The notes under the pieces were generated by a model. That model was not told where the DNA came from. It saw only the letters and a program-made list of their open reading frames with translations, and did no database searches. Positions 32,433 to 38,917 of a DNA stretch of 38,917 bases are shown one piece after another; the stretch's first letter is position 1, and each line of letters opens with the position of its first letter. The stretch covers positions 1 to 38,917 of the forward strand of contig CALXOE010000036.1 in the NCBI GenBank assembly GCA_944389935.1. Direction: 5' to 3'. The DNA is from an uncultured Victivallis sp. Its GTDB lineage: Bacteria; Verrucomicrobiota; Lentisphaeria; Victivallales; Victivallaceae. The translations under genes and the position numbers were made by a program.

Positions 32433-33300
32433 GGTCAGCGTTGCAGAGAATCACCTCCGGCAGTTCGCCCGGCGTGCCGATGAGCGCCCGGGCGCGGGCC
32501 TCCGGCGATTCGTCCTCACGGCTGAACTCCAGATCGAACGACTCCGCTTCCGCCGCGAACAAATGCGGCCGGAACAGCGGACCGAGCTTCTTCCGGAAAA
32601 TATTGTAGACCCGCTCGTTGAACCCGTACTTGCCGGGCGGCCCGAAGTAGCCGATCCGCGTATAACCCCGTTCCCGGAGCTCGTCAAGGAAGTCGCCGAT
32701 CCCCTGCGCCATGTTGAAATCGATGTAGTTCACTTCGGAAATCCCATAGCAGGCATTGGCCGAAATGAAAGGAATATGTTTTTTCTTCAGCACATCGGCA
32801 ATCTCGTAAGTCAGCGAGGAGAAGATGAAAATCATGCCGTCGACCGGCAGCGTCGTCAGATAAGCCGGATTCTGCCGGAGCTGCTCCGCCCCGATGTGGA
32901 CCAGAATCGCGTGAAACCCCGCCCGCGCCGCTTCTCCGTCGATCTCCGCCGCAATCTGGGATACCGTGTACGGTGAGTAATGGTAACGGCTGTTGAGATA
33001 GCGCTGTTCGGTCACCTCTTCTTCGCCGCTGCGTCGGATGCAGATCACTCCGATCGTGTGGTTCGATATGGTGTTGCCGCGCGGAATGACGAAGGCGCCC
33101 GAGTTCGGGATGATCGAAACATATCCTTTCTCCTCCAGTACCCGGAGCGCTTTCGAGATCGTCGCAGGATTGACTCCGAACTGCCGGCCGAGCACGCGCA
33201 CCCCCGGCAGCTTCCCGGAGAGATCTCCGCTGCGAATGCCCGCTTTCATCTTGTCGACGAGCTCATGGTAAACGGGAACAAACAATTTATTTTCCTCCAT
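32062..33300 (-). CDS. GntR/LacI-type regulator with lost C-terminus
   Basis: 412 codons from ATG 33300 (GTG 33324 is an alternative). Residues 1-75 are a GntR winged helix (FVPVYHELVDKMKAGIRSGD, NPATISKALRVLEEKGYVSI). A LacI-like sensor starts at TIGVICIRRSGEEEV and runs to LPEVILCNADL, near nt 32440. Normal sensors continue for roughly 70 more residues. Here the frame instead reads an Arg-rich, Ser-rich shadow of the glycosidase gene for about 120 codons. The natural reading is a deletion that joined the two genes. DNA binding could survive; ligand control probably not. Confidence 0.78.
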   Translation of the reverse strand: MEENKLFVPVYHELVDKMKAGIRSGDLSGKLPGVRVLGRQFGVNPATISKALRVLEEKGYVSIIPNSGAFVIPRGNTISNHTIGVICIRRSGEEEVTEQRYLNSRYHYSPYTVSQIAAEIDGEAARAGFHAILVHIGAEQLRQNPAYLTTLPVDGMIFIFSSLTYEIADVLKKKHIPFISANACYGISEVNYIDFNMAQGIGDFLDELRERGYTRIGYFGPPGKYGFNERVYNIFRKKLGPLFRPHLFAAEAESFDLEFSREDESPEARARALIGTPGELPEVILCNADLADPRFIAAGGETRSAGDFQYGIPRRKTQRRQGRLDRSGADQRPLDDEAGQIYDTRSGFRYRRSGSQRRAFLPRALLRAEEVPGGEVGTDGKTHRRIALFVSAACLGMDSDGGESGRNDLRGI

Positions 33301-33303
33301 CTT

Positions 33304-33361
33304 ATATGGCGTCTTACATATCACATCATATATTTTGAAAACCGTATTACATCACTGTCAA
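33304..33361 (-). promoter_or_regulatory. Promoter and operator of GntR/LacI regulator
   Basis: On the minus strand TTGACA (33361-33356), 18 bp, CAAAAT (33337-33332). Nearer the gene, ATATG-N8-CATAT (33304-33321) is an inverted repeat that could be the autoregulatory operator. Confidence 0.58.
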
Positions 33362-33426
33362 GAGGGAGGATGAAAAAATGCAGATTTTTTATCTGCCCGC
33401 CGTCTCCCCGCGCTGCGGAGAAATGG

Positions 33427-33463
33427 AAAACCGCCGCTTCCCGCGGCAGGTGAGTTGCGGCGG
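33427..33463 (-). terminator. Terminator-like hairpin after lipoprotein gene
   Basis: On the minus strand CCGCCGC (33463-33457) and GCGGCGG (33437-33431) pair across a 19-base loop, followed by TTTT (33430-33427). An extended stem of CCGCCG/CGGCGG also fits. It lies 41 nt after the lipoprotein stop. Confidence 0.5.
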
Positions 33464-33503
33464 AAAACGGCGGTTCGGAACGGAGTCGCGCTCCGGAAAG
33501 AAA

Positions 33504-33884
33504 CTACCGGCGGCGCGGCTGTTCGAGAATCAGCGTCATGAGCGGGCGCCCATCCCCTTTGTCGATGACCTTGAGCGCACCTTTCTCATAGAGGAAACTG
33601 TAGTAGAAATTCCACTTCTTCCAGAGTTCCGTCTCCATGTCCGGGGTCATGAGGCCGTTGTTCGAGAGCGAATAGCCTCCCGCCCAGTCCCAGAAAGCAA
33701 ATACGTCCGGATTCTCCTGCGGCGTCGAAATATGCAGGAAGATCAGATCGTTGTTCACGAGCACGTAGTCTTCCCGGCCTGTGGAGGAGTAGCGCCCCTC
33801 CGGCAGCCGCGGCGAACTGCAGCCCGCTGCCACACCCAGAATGAACAACGCAAAACCGATGATCAGAAAACGATTGAATTTCAT
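33504..33884 (-). CDS. Small lipoprotein of unknown function
   Basis: 126 aa. Signal FLIIGFALFILGVAAGC with Cys22 as the lipidated residue. The mature part begins SSPRLPEGRYSSTG and has a compact beta pattern (REDYVLVNNDLIFLHI, FAFWDWAGGYSLSNNG, ALKVIDKGDGRPLMTLIL), ending in Arg residues. It resembles small lipoprotein domains that begin with a GxY motif, but I cannot name a family. It stands alone between the regulator and the glyoxalase gene. Confidence 0.75.
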   Translation of the reverse strand: MKFNRFLIIGFALFILGVAAGCSSPRLPEGRYSSTGREDYVLVNNDLIFLHISTPQENPDVFAFWDWAGGYSLSNNGLMTPDMETELWKKWNFYYSFLYEKGALKVIDKGDGRPLMTLILEQPRRR

Positions 33885-34013
33885 TGTGATTGTAATCCCT
33901 TCATGAGTTGATCCGGTACGACGGAAATTTCTTCCGGCAATAATATCACTTTTTTGAAGAAAGTCAAGGTTTGCCGACAGAAAATCTCCTCTCGTCCTGT
34001 GTCGGATTGCCGA

Positions 34014-34418
34014 TTACAGAATGCAGGTCGCACCGGTTTTCTGGCAGCAGTCGGGCGTATATTCATGGAGTTCGATGCGGACGCCGTCCGGATCGGAGAG
34101 CCACGCCTGCCATGCGTGATCGGCGCCCATCTTCTTTTCCCCGACGGCATATCCCGCGTCGGCCAGCCGGGCGTTGACCGCGTCGATCGAATCGGTCTCC
34201 AGACAGAAGTGATCAATCGGGTTCGGACCGGTTTCCGTCTCCTCCCTCCGGAAAAATTCAAGGTAATTGCCGTTCCCGACTTTCAGGTAGAAGCCGACGA
34301 CTTGACCGTCACGGACAAAATCAAATGCTTTCTCCAATCCGAGTCCCTCGCAGTAAAACCGGGCTGTCCGGTCGAGATCGGCAACGCGGATGCAGACATG
34401 TGCGATTCCTTGAATCAT
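34014..34418 (-). CDS. VOC-family (glyoxalase I-like) metalloprotein
   Basis: 134 aa from ATG 34418 (AAAGGGAA 6 nt upstream). The two beta-alpha-beta-beta-beta modules of the vicinal oxygen chelate fold are clear: IAHVCIRVADLDRTARFYCE and IDHFCLETDSIDAVNARLAD. Likely metal ligands are His7, Glu54, His70 and Glu116, the His/Glu/His/Glu set of glyoxalase I. The end DCCQKTGATC is unusually Cys-rich. It could be lactoylglutathione lyase or a related lyase/isomerase; the exact reaction is not readable. Confidence 0.9.
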   Translation of the reverse strand: MIQGIAHVCIRVADLDRTARFYCEGLGLEKAFDFVRDGQVVGFYLKVGNGNYLEFFRREETETGPNPIDHFCLETDSIDAVNARLADAGYAVGEKKMGADHAWQAWLSDPDGVRIELHEYTPDCCQKTGATCIL

Positions 34419-34492
34419 GGCGAATTCCCTTTCTGCTGAAAACTGTGCACCCGGGAAGAATATCACGCCGTTCGGTAAATTGCAAGTCGTTT

Positions 34493-35350
34493 TCAGGCTG
34501 TATGCCGCCCGTGCCCGAATTTTTTGCGGTATTGCAGCGGCGGCAGCCCGAATTCGCGGCGGAACATCGCTGTGAAATGGCTCTGATCCGGAAATCCGCT
34601 CGCGGCGGCCACCCGGCTGATCGGCCAGTCCGCCGCAAGCAGAAAACGGCGGGCTTTCCGCAGCCGCAGCCGCTGCAGATACTGTCCGAATCCGATGCCG
34701 CATTCAGACTGGAAAAGGTGCAGCAGGCGCGATGGACTCATGAACAGCCGTTCGGCAACGTCTGCCGCGGAGGGGTTTTCGTGCGAGTGCAGCCGGAGAA
34801 ATTCGAGCACTTCAACGATTCTCCGATCCCGCGGACGGAGCGGGAGCAGATGGCTCGAGTCCGAGTACGCCTGCTGCACCGTTCCGGCAAAAACGTCCGA
34901 GACGAATTTAAAATACGTCTCCGCCGCCGTTTCGGGCAGAACCGGCAGCTGCCGGAAAAGCGGTTCGAGTTCCGGATACCGGCAGCTCCCCGCGGTCGGT
35001 CGGAACGGCCCGAGCAGAATCGCTCCCGCATATTCCGGACTCTCCGGCGGCAGCGGGACGATCACTTCGACCGCTCCGGCGTGGCAGCTGCTGACGAACG
35101 GCGTCGCATGGCGCGAGAGCCGTCCGGTGATTTCCCGCGTGTCATGATAGATGCAGCGTTTTTCTCCGGCTCCGCCGTTACATGCTTTCACAGCCGTGCA
35201 GAACGCGCAGATGTGCTGTCCGCAGTTTCGCGGCAGATCCGGTTCCGGTACGAGATAGCCGGAGACTTTCCAGATGCACCCCGTCCCGGCGAGAAGCGAA
35301 AAGCCCTCCAGTTTCCGCCGGAGATCATGGAACATGTCCGCAGATGTCAT
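34493..35350 (-). CDS. AraC-family regulator with PocR-type sensor
   Basis: 285 aa from ATG 35350; no strong ribosome binding site, and the longer frame to 35620 runs through the opposite-strand oxidoreductase. The N-terminal 110 residues contain CGQHICAFCTAVKACNGGAG EKRCIYHDTREI and VSSCHAGAVEVIVPL, the Cys-rich pattern of the PocR ligand-sensing domain. The C-terminal 100 residues are a typical AraC HTH (NPSAADVAERLFMSPSRLLH, GFGQYLQRLRLRKA, ISRVAAASGFPDQSHFTAMF RREFGLPP). It is transcribed away from the two FAD oxidoreductases and probably regulates them. Confidence 0.9.
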   Translation of the reverse strand: MTSADMFHDLRRKLEGFSLLAGTGCIWKVSGYLVPEPDLPRNCGQHICAFCTAVKACNGGAGEKRCIYHDTREITGRLSRHATPFVSSCHAGAVEVIVPLPPESPEYAGAILLGPFRPTAGSCRYPELEPLFRQLPVLPETAAETYFKFVSDVFAGTVQQAYSDSSHLLPLRPRDRRIVEVLEFLRLHSHENPSAADVAERLFMSPSRLLHLFQSECGIGFGQYLQRLRLRKARRFLLAADWPISRVAAASGFPDQSHFTAMFRREFGLPPLQYRKKFGHGRHTA

Positions 35351-35487
35351 CGTAAAGGTCAATGTTTTATGGTTTTTCAGCGATTTTATTATAAAATATA
35401 GCATGAAAACGATATAAAAACCAGTTTTGCGGGCTATATTGATGACAAGTCGTGGATTTCCCGGATTAACAATCAGGAGGACGGAAG
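35351..35487. promoter_or_regulatory. Divergent promoter region
   Basis: AT-rich. TATAAT on the minus strand (35393-35388) serves the AraC gene; TATATT on the plus strand (35435-35440) may serve the oxidoreductases. Neither has a good -35 box, which fits an activator-dependent pair. AGGAGG lies 7 nt before the oxidoreductase ATG. Confidence 0.55.
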
Positions 35488-36789
35488 ATGATTCAGACTC
35501 TGGAACTGCCGCTTCTGGCGGATGCTGAAATCGTGGTGGTTGGAGGCGGCCCGTCGGGATTTGCGGCGGCGCTCGCCGCCGCCCGGAACGGCGGAGACGT
35601 GCTGCTGCTCGAACAGACAACCATGCTTGGCGGACTCGGCACCGCCGGTCTCGTGCCGATGTTCGCGCCGATTTCGGACGGCGAACGTATGATCTACGGT
35701 GGCATTTTCGAGGAAATCAACCTCGAAATGTGCCGCCGCATGGGAATCGAGCCCTGGCAGGACCACTGGCAGGCGATCAATCCGGAGATCCTCAAACGGC
35801 TGCTCGACGAGATGGCCGAAGCCGCGAAGATCCGCTTTGTGTTCGGCGCGAAAGTGTGCGAAGCCGAGGTCGAGGACGGGCGGATCAAAGCCGTCCTCGT
35901 GGCCACTTCCATGGGACTCAAGCGCGTCACGGGCCGCCGGTTCATCGACGGAACCGGAGATGCTCTGCTCGCGGCGCTGGCCGGGGCGCAGTTCGAGTTC
36001 GGCGATGAAAACGGCCGCACGATGAGTCCGACACTCTGCACGCAGTTTTCCAACATCGATTTCGAGGCCGCCCATGCCGCGTCACGGGCCGGGGCGTCCG
36101 ACCACGACATCTGGAGAAAGATGACGGCGGAGGGGACCGCTCCGTTTCAGGAGCATCACTTCATCTGCATGAAGCCGGTTTCGCGGGGCTCGGCGACCGG
36201 CAATCTCGGCCATGTCTACGGCATCGACACGCTCGACGAATTTGAGCTGACCCGCGGGTATGTCGAGGGGCGGAAAATCGCGAAGATGCTCGAGGATTTC
36301 TATCGGGATCATGTTCCGGGATTCCAGCGGGCGGAGCTGCTGGCGACCGCGTCGCTGCTCGGCGTGCGCGAGACCCGCCGGATCATCGGAGAGTACCGCA
36401 TGACGATTGCGGATTACGAAAATCGCGCCTGCTTCGACGACGAGATCGGCCGCTGCTGCTATCCGGTCGACATCCACTCCGGAACCACGGACGCCGAGGA
36501 ACAGAAGAACGTTGAAAAAGTGCTGCGGCAGACCCGCTTCGGCCGGGGAGAGAGTTACGGCATCCCGTACCGGGCGATGATTCCGGAAAAGCTCGTGAAT
36601 CTGCTCGTGCCGGGGCGGGCGCTTTCGGCGGACCGGGCGATTCAGTCGAGTTTGCGGGTCATGCCGCCGTGTTTTGTCACCGGGCAGGCGGCGGGAGTCG
36701 CCGCGACGCTGGCCGGGGCGGATTTCCGCGACGTCGACACGAAAAAGCTGCGTTCCCGTCTGCGCGAGATGGGCGCTTACTTCAAATGA
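35488..36789 (+). CDS. FAD-dependent oxidoreductase (PF12831 type)
   Basis: 433 aa. N-terminal dinucleotide motif VVVGGGPSGFAAALAAARNG (Gly19-x-Gly21-x-x-Gly24) and RRFIDGTGDALLAALAG support FAD binding. The middle (GVRETRRIIGEYRMTIADYE) and end (YGIPYRAMIPEKLVNLLVPG, SVQSS-like SLRVMPPCFVTGQAAGVAAT) match the family of secondary-metabolite and sugar-acid FAD oxidoreductases. Substrate unknown. It precedes a paralogue by 11 nt. An AraC/PocR regulator lies divergent on its left. Confidence 0.93.
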   Translation: MIQTLELPLLADAEIVVVGGGPSGFAAALAAARNGGDVLLLEQTTMLGGLGTAGLVPMFAPISDGERMIYGGIFEEINLEMCRRMGIEPWQDHWQAINPEILKRLLDEMAEAAKIRFVFGAKVCEAEVEDGRIKAVLVATSMGLKRVTGRRFIDGTGDALLAALAGAQFEFGDENGRTMSPTLCTQFSNIDFEAAHAASRAGASDHDIWRKMTAEGTAPFQEHHFICMKPVSRGSATGNLGHVYGIDTLDEFELTRGYVEGRKIAKMLEDFYRDHVPGFQRAELLATASLLGVRETRRIIGEYRMTIADYENRACFDDEIGRCCYPVDIHSGTTDAEEQKNVEKVLRQTRFGRGESYGIPYRAMIPEKLVNLLVPGRALSADRAIQSSLRVMPPCFVTGQAAGVAATLAGADFRDVDTKKLRSRLREMGAYFK

Positions 36790-36800
36790 GGATGGGGAAA

Positions 36801-38099
36801 ATGGAAACACTGAAGTATCGATTGGAGAAAGAGATTCCGATCCTTGCGGATGTCGATCTGCTCGTCGTCGGCATGGGCCCGGGCGGACTCTGTGCCGCGG
36901 TTACGGCGGCCCGGCAGGGGTTGACGGTGACGGCGGCCGAACATTACGGCAGTCCCGGCGGCATGGCGAATGTCGGGGAGATCTCCCCTTTCATGCCGAA
37001 TCACTGCGGCAGCGAGCCGCTTGACCGCCCGCTCTACATCGAATGGGTGAACCGTATGCGCAACTATCTCGCCTCTCCGCCGCCGCCGACCGCGGTGAAA
37101 CGCGGGGATGATCGAAGCATTCCGCGCTACTACGCGATGCTCGCAACGGAAGATATGCTGCTGGAAGCGGGAGTGAAACTGTTCTATCATCATACGTTCT
37201 TCGACGTGGTCAAGGAGGGGAAGCGGATCTCGGCGATGATTTTCACGGGGAAATCGGGGCTCTCGGCGATCCGGGCGAAGATGGTGATCGATTCAACCGG
37301 GGACGGCGACGTCGCGGCCGGGGCGGGATGCGATTTTGAATTCGGGAATGCCGACGGTTACTGTCAGCCGATGACGCTCTGTTTCAAGTTGTCGCACGTC
37401 GACCGCTCCCGGACACCGGATCATCGTACGATTTCGGAACTCTACTGCCGGGCGAAAGAGGCGGGGAAGATCGACTGTCCACGGGAAGATGTGCTGTTCT
37501 TCAGCGACTTTGACGGGGATGTGGTTCACTTCAATACGACCCGGGTCATCCAGCATGACGGGACGAATGCGGAGGAGCTCTCGGAGGCGGAGATCATCGC
37601 GCGGAAACAGATGCGGGAATTTCTCGTTTTTCTGCGTGCTTCGGTGCCGGGGTATGAGCAGGCGGAGATTCAATCGGTTGCGTCGCAGATCGGCGTGCGC
37701 GAGTCGCGCCGGATTCTCGGGCTCGAGTATTTGACCATCGAGGCGTTTGAGCGTCGGGCGAAGTTTCCGGATGCGATCGCCCGCGTGAATTATCCGGTGG
37801 ACATTCACAATCCGAGCGGGAGCGGCACGGATCTCCGGATGCTCGGAGCGGACGAGTATTATGAAATTCCCTACGGCTGTATCGTCCCGCCCTCGGTGGA
37901 GAATCTTTTGATGGGCTGCCGGGCGATTTCGGTCGATCATGCGCTGCACAGCAGCATGCGGGTGATGCCGCCGGTCTGCTCGATCGGGCAGGCGGCGGGA
38001 ATGGCTGCGGCGATGGCGTTGAAAGCCGGCTGCAATCCGGCCGAACTGGAAGGCTCGAAAGTCCGTGCCGCGCTCAAGGAGTTCGGCGCGAATTTGTGA
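36801..38099 (+). CDS. FAD-dependent oxidoreductase, tandem paralogue
   Basis: 432 aa; ATG 36801 preferred because GAGG lies 9 nt upstream, with ATG 36786 and 36792 in frame. FAD motif VVGMGPGGLCAAVTAARQG (Gly24-x-Gly26-x-x-Gly29), STGDGDVAAGAG, GVRESRRILGLEYLTIEAFE, FPDAIARVNYPVDIHNPSGS and YYEIPYGCIVPPSVENLLMG. It shares the family plan with the upstream gene but is divergent, so the two may form a complex or act on sequential steps. The end is followed by two terminators. Confidence 0.93.
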   Translation: METLKYRLEKEIPILADVDLLVVGMGPGGLCAAVTAARQGLTVTAAEHYGSPGGMANVGEISPFMPNHCGSEPLDRPLYIEWVNRMRNYLASPPPPTAVKRGDDRSIPRYYAMLATEDMLLEAGVKLFYHHTFFDVVKEGKRISAMIFTGKSGLSAIRAKMVIDSTGDGDVAAGAGCDFEFGNADGYCQPMTLCFKLSHVDRSRTPDHRTISELYCRAKEAGKIDCPREDVLFFSDFDGDVVHFNTTRVIQHDGTNAEELSEAEIIARKQMREFLVFLRASVPGYEQAEIQSVASQIGVRESRRILGLEYLTIEAFERRAKFPDAIARVNYPVDIHNPSGSGTDLRMLGADEYYEIPYGCIVPPSVENLLMGCRAISVDHALHSSMRVMPPVCSIGQAAGMAAAMALKAGCNPAELEGSKVRAALKEFGANL

Positions 38100-38120
38100 T
38101 CCGGACTTTCTGACAGGAAA

Positions 38121-38159
38121 AAGCCTCCGTTCCGCAAGTGGGACGGGGGCTTGTTTTTT
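38121..38159 (+). terminator. Terminator 1 after FAD oxidoreductases
   Basis: AAGCCTCCGTTCC ... GGGACGGGGGCTT (38121-38152) pairs with two mismatches and is followed by TTTTTT (38154-38159). Confidence 0.8.
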
Positions 38160-38183
38160 AGAGGGCCGTTTTTCAGCAGGAAA

Positions 38184-38220
38184 AAGCCTCCGTTCCGCAG
38201 TAGGAACGGAGGCTTGCCTT
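38184..38220. terminator. Terminator 2, bidirectional
   Basis: AAGCCTCCGTTCC and GGAACGGAGGCTT form a perfect 13-bp stem with loop GCAGTA (38184-38215). The left side has AAAAA (TTTTT on the minus strand) and the right side a T-rich run, so it can end transcription from both sides. It is nearly identical in its left arm to terminator 1. Confidence 0.82.
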
Positions 38221-38240
38221 TTATTTTGTGACCAGGGAAG

Positions 38241-38917
38241 TTATTTCGGCAGCTGCCAGCCCCAGGATTCGTTGTAAGGTTTCCAGATGTTCCGGTTGTT
38301 GTTTTCAAGTTTGGTGCGCGACAAGCTCATGGCGTGCCCATCGAACATGGCGAAGTTCGCATTGCCGGCGTGACGGAGGGCAACAGGATACCAGGTGTCC
38401 TGCTTCCCCTGACCCCAGAAAGCGTTGGGCTGGATTTTCCCGGTCATGCTCTGGAGTCCCTTGGTTTGGAACATGTCAGCTTCGCAATCGCCGTACTGAA
38501 TCATCTGAGAGAACTTGGCCCCTTTTCCGAGCAGGAAAGAGAGTTTGCGGGAGTCTTTCCCGTTTTCCCCGACCGCCTTGTAATGAACACCGTAGGAGTA
38601 GATGAAGTTCATCTTTGCTCCGGCAACCGGATTGTCGCCCCACTGCTTGTAGCCGCAGGCATCGGTGGCCGCCGGGCAGCTTGTGGCTTTGTCCTGCAGA
38701 CCGTACAGCGAGTAGAACATGGCAATCCAGGTGTCTCCGCTCCAGCGGGGGGAGGCCGCGGGAACGAAGTCATTATAATCGTTGCAGTACATGCCGGAGA
38801 TCTGGCCGATGCTCTTCACATTGGCGAGGCAGTTGGCGGTTTTCGCCCGCTCCCGCGCCTGATTCAAGGCGGGCAGCAGCATTGACGCGAGGATTGCGAT
38901 GATCGCAATGACCACGA
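38241..38917 (-). CDS. Pseudopilin-type protein with H-X9-DG motif (5' end outside window)
   Basis: At least 224 aa; the window edge cuts the N-terminus, and the visible part starts in the signal helix [25 protein letters not shown]. The globular part has the Cys-containing segment (KATSCPAATDACGYKQWGDN) and the late HAGNANFAMFDG, the H-X9-DG motif. The closing ...NIWKPYNESWGWQLPK resembles no named domain. The beginning of the signal and any regulator lie outside. Confidence 0.93.
   Translation of the reverse strand, partial: VVIAIIAILASMLLPALNQARERAKTANCLANVKSIGQISGMYCNDYNDFVPAASPRWSGDTWIAMFYSLYGLQDKATSCPAATDACGYKQWGDNPVAGAKMNFIYSYGVHYKAVGENGKDSRKLSFLLGKGAKFSQMIQYGDCEADMFQTKGLQSMTGKIQPNAFWGQGKQDTWYPVALRHAGNANFAMFDGHAMSLSRTKLENNNRNIWKPYNESWGWQLPK

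Noticed and set aside
33378..33911. Plus-strand open frame of 177 codons with GGGAGG 8 nt before the ATG
   Set aside because: The ribosome binding site is attractive, but the frame lies antisense across the lipoprotein gene and its protein has no recognisable domain.
1..38917. CRISPR array, insertion sequences, tRNA or rRNA genes
   Set aside because: No regular short spacer-repeat pattern, transposase-like sequence or tRNA cloverleaf was seen when reading the window; the only direct repeats are the 71-bp copies and the tandem terminators.

Overview
The window looks like a chromosomal piece of a Lentisphaerota (Victivallis-like) bacterium. This is inferred from gene content: a complete type II secretion-type operon, several pseudopilin-like proteins of the FTLIELLVV...H-X9-DG class, LacI- and GntR-type sugar regulators beside secreted glycosidases, a PL8-type polysaccharide lyase, and FAD-dependent oxidoreductases of the PF12831 type. 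GC content is high in genes and promoters are AT-rich. I saw no rRNA, tRNA, CRISPR or transposase gene.

Layout. 1-394 (minus, runs off the left edge): a pseudopilin-type gene whose signal helix is interrupted by an in-frame repeated element. It follows a GntR/LacI-type regulator (413-1510, minus) with a strong promoter. 1745-13771 (plus): a dense operon encoding a secreted coiled-coil protein, GspL/M/C-like, GspD, E, F, G, H, I, J, K and a small hydrophobic protein; most junctions are ATGA overlaps. 13792-15113 (minus): a small membrane protein and an M42 aminopeptidase. 15367-18568 (plus): an adenosylhomocysteinase-like NAD-binding protein, an amidohydrolase of the SAH/MTA deaminase type and a secreted F5/8C protein, translationally coupled. 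18661-21127: a lipoprotein with a flavin-reductase-like split barrel (minus), then a MarR regulator with a YczE-type membrane protein, and a membrane protein. 21136-21624: the C-terminal remnant of an FAD oxidoreductase.

21750-26902 (plus) is a carbohydrate module: LacI regulator, H-X9-DG pseudopilin and a large secreted clan GH-A glycosidase. 27317-33300 holds a proline-rich secreted protein, a PL8-type lyase (plus), and a convergent GH-A-like glycosidase (minus). The glycosidase 5' end is fused out of frame to a GntR/LacI regulator that has lost its C-terminus. 33504-38099 has a small lipoprotein, a glyoxalase-like protein and an AraC regulator with a PocR-type sensor, divergent from two tandem FAD oxidoreductases. 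Two near-identical terminator hairpins then separate these from another H-X9-DG pseudopilin that leaves the right edge.

How it may fit together (inference): the core secretion operon supplies a pseudopilus machine. Scattered modules of regulator, pseudopilin and secreted polysaccharide-degrading enzyme suggest locus-specific pseudopilins tied to glycan use. The most unusual signals are the repeat-interrupted pseudopilin at the left edge, pseudopilins without the usual Gly before the cleavage site, the regulator/glycosidase junction near 32430, and the two well-supported starts of the split-barrel lipoprotein.
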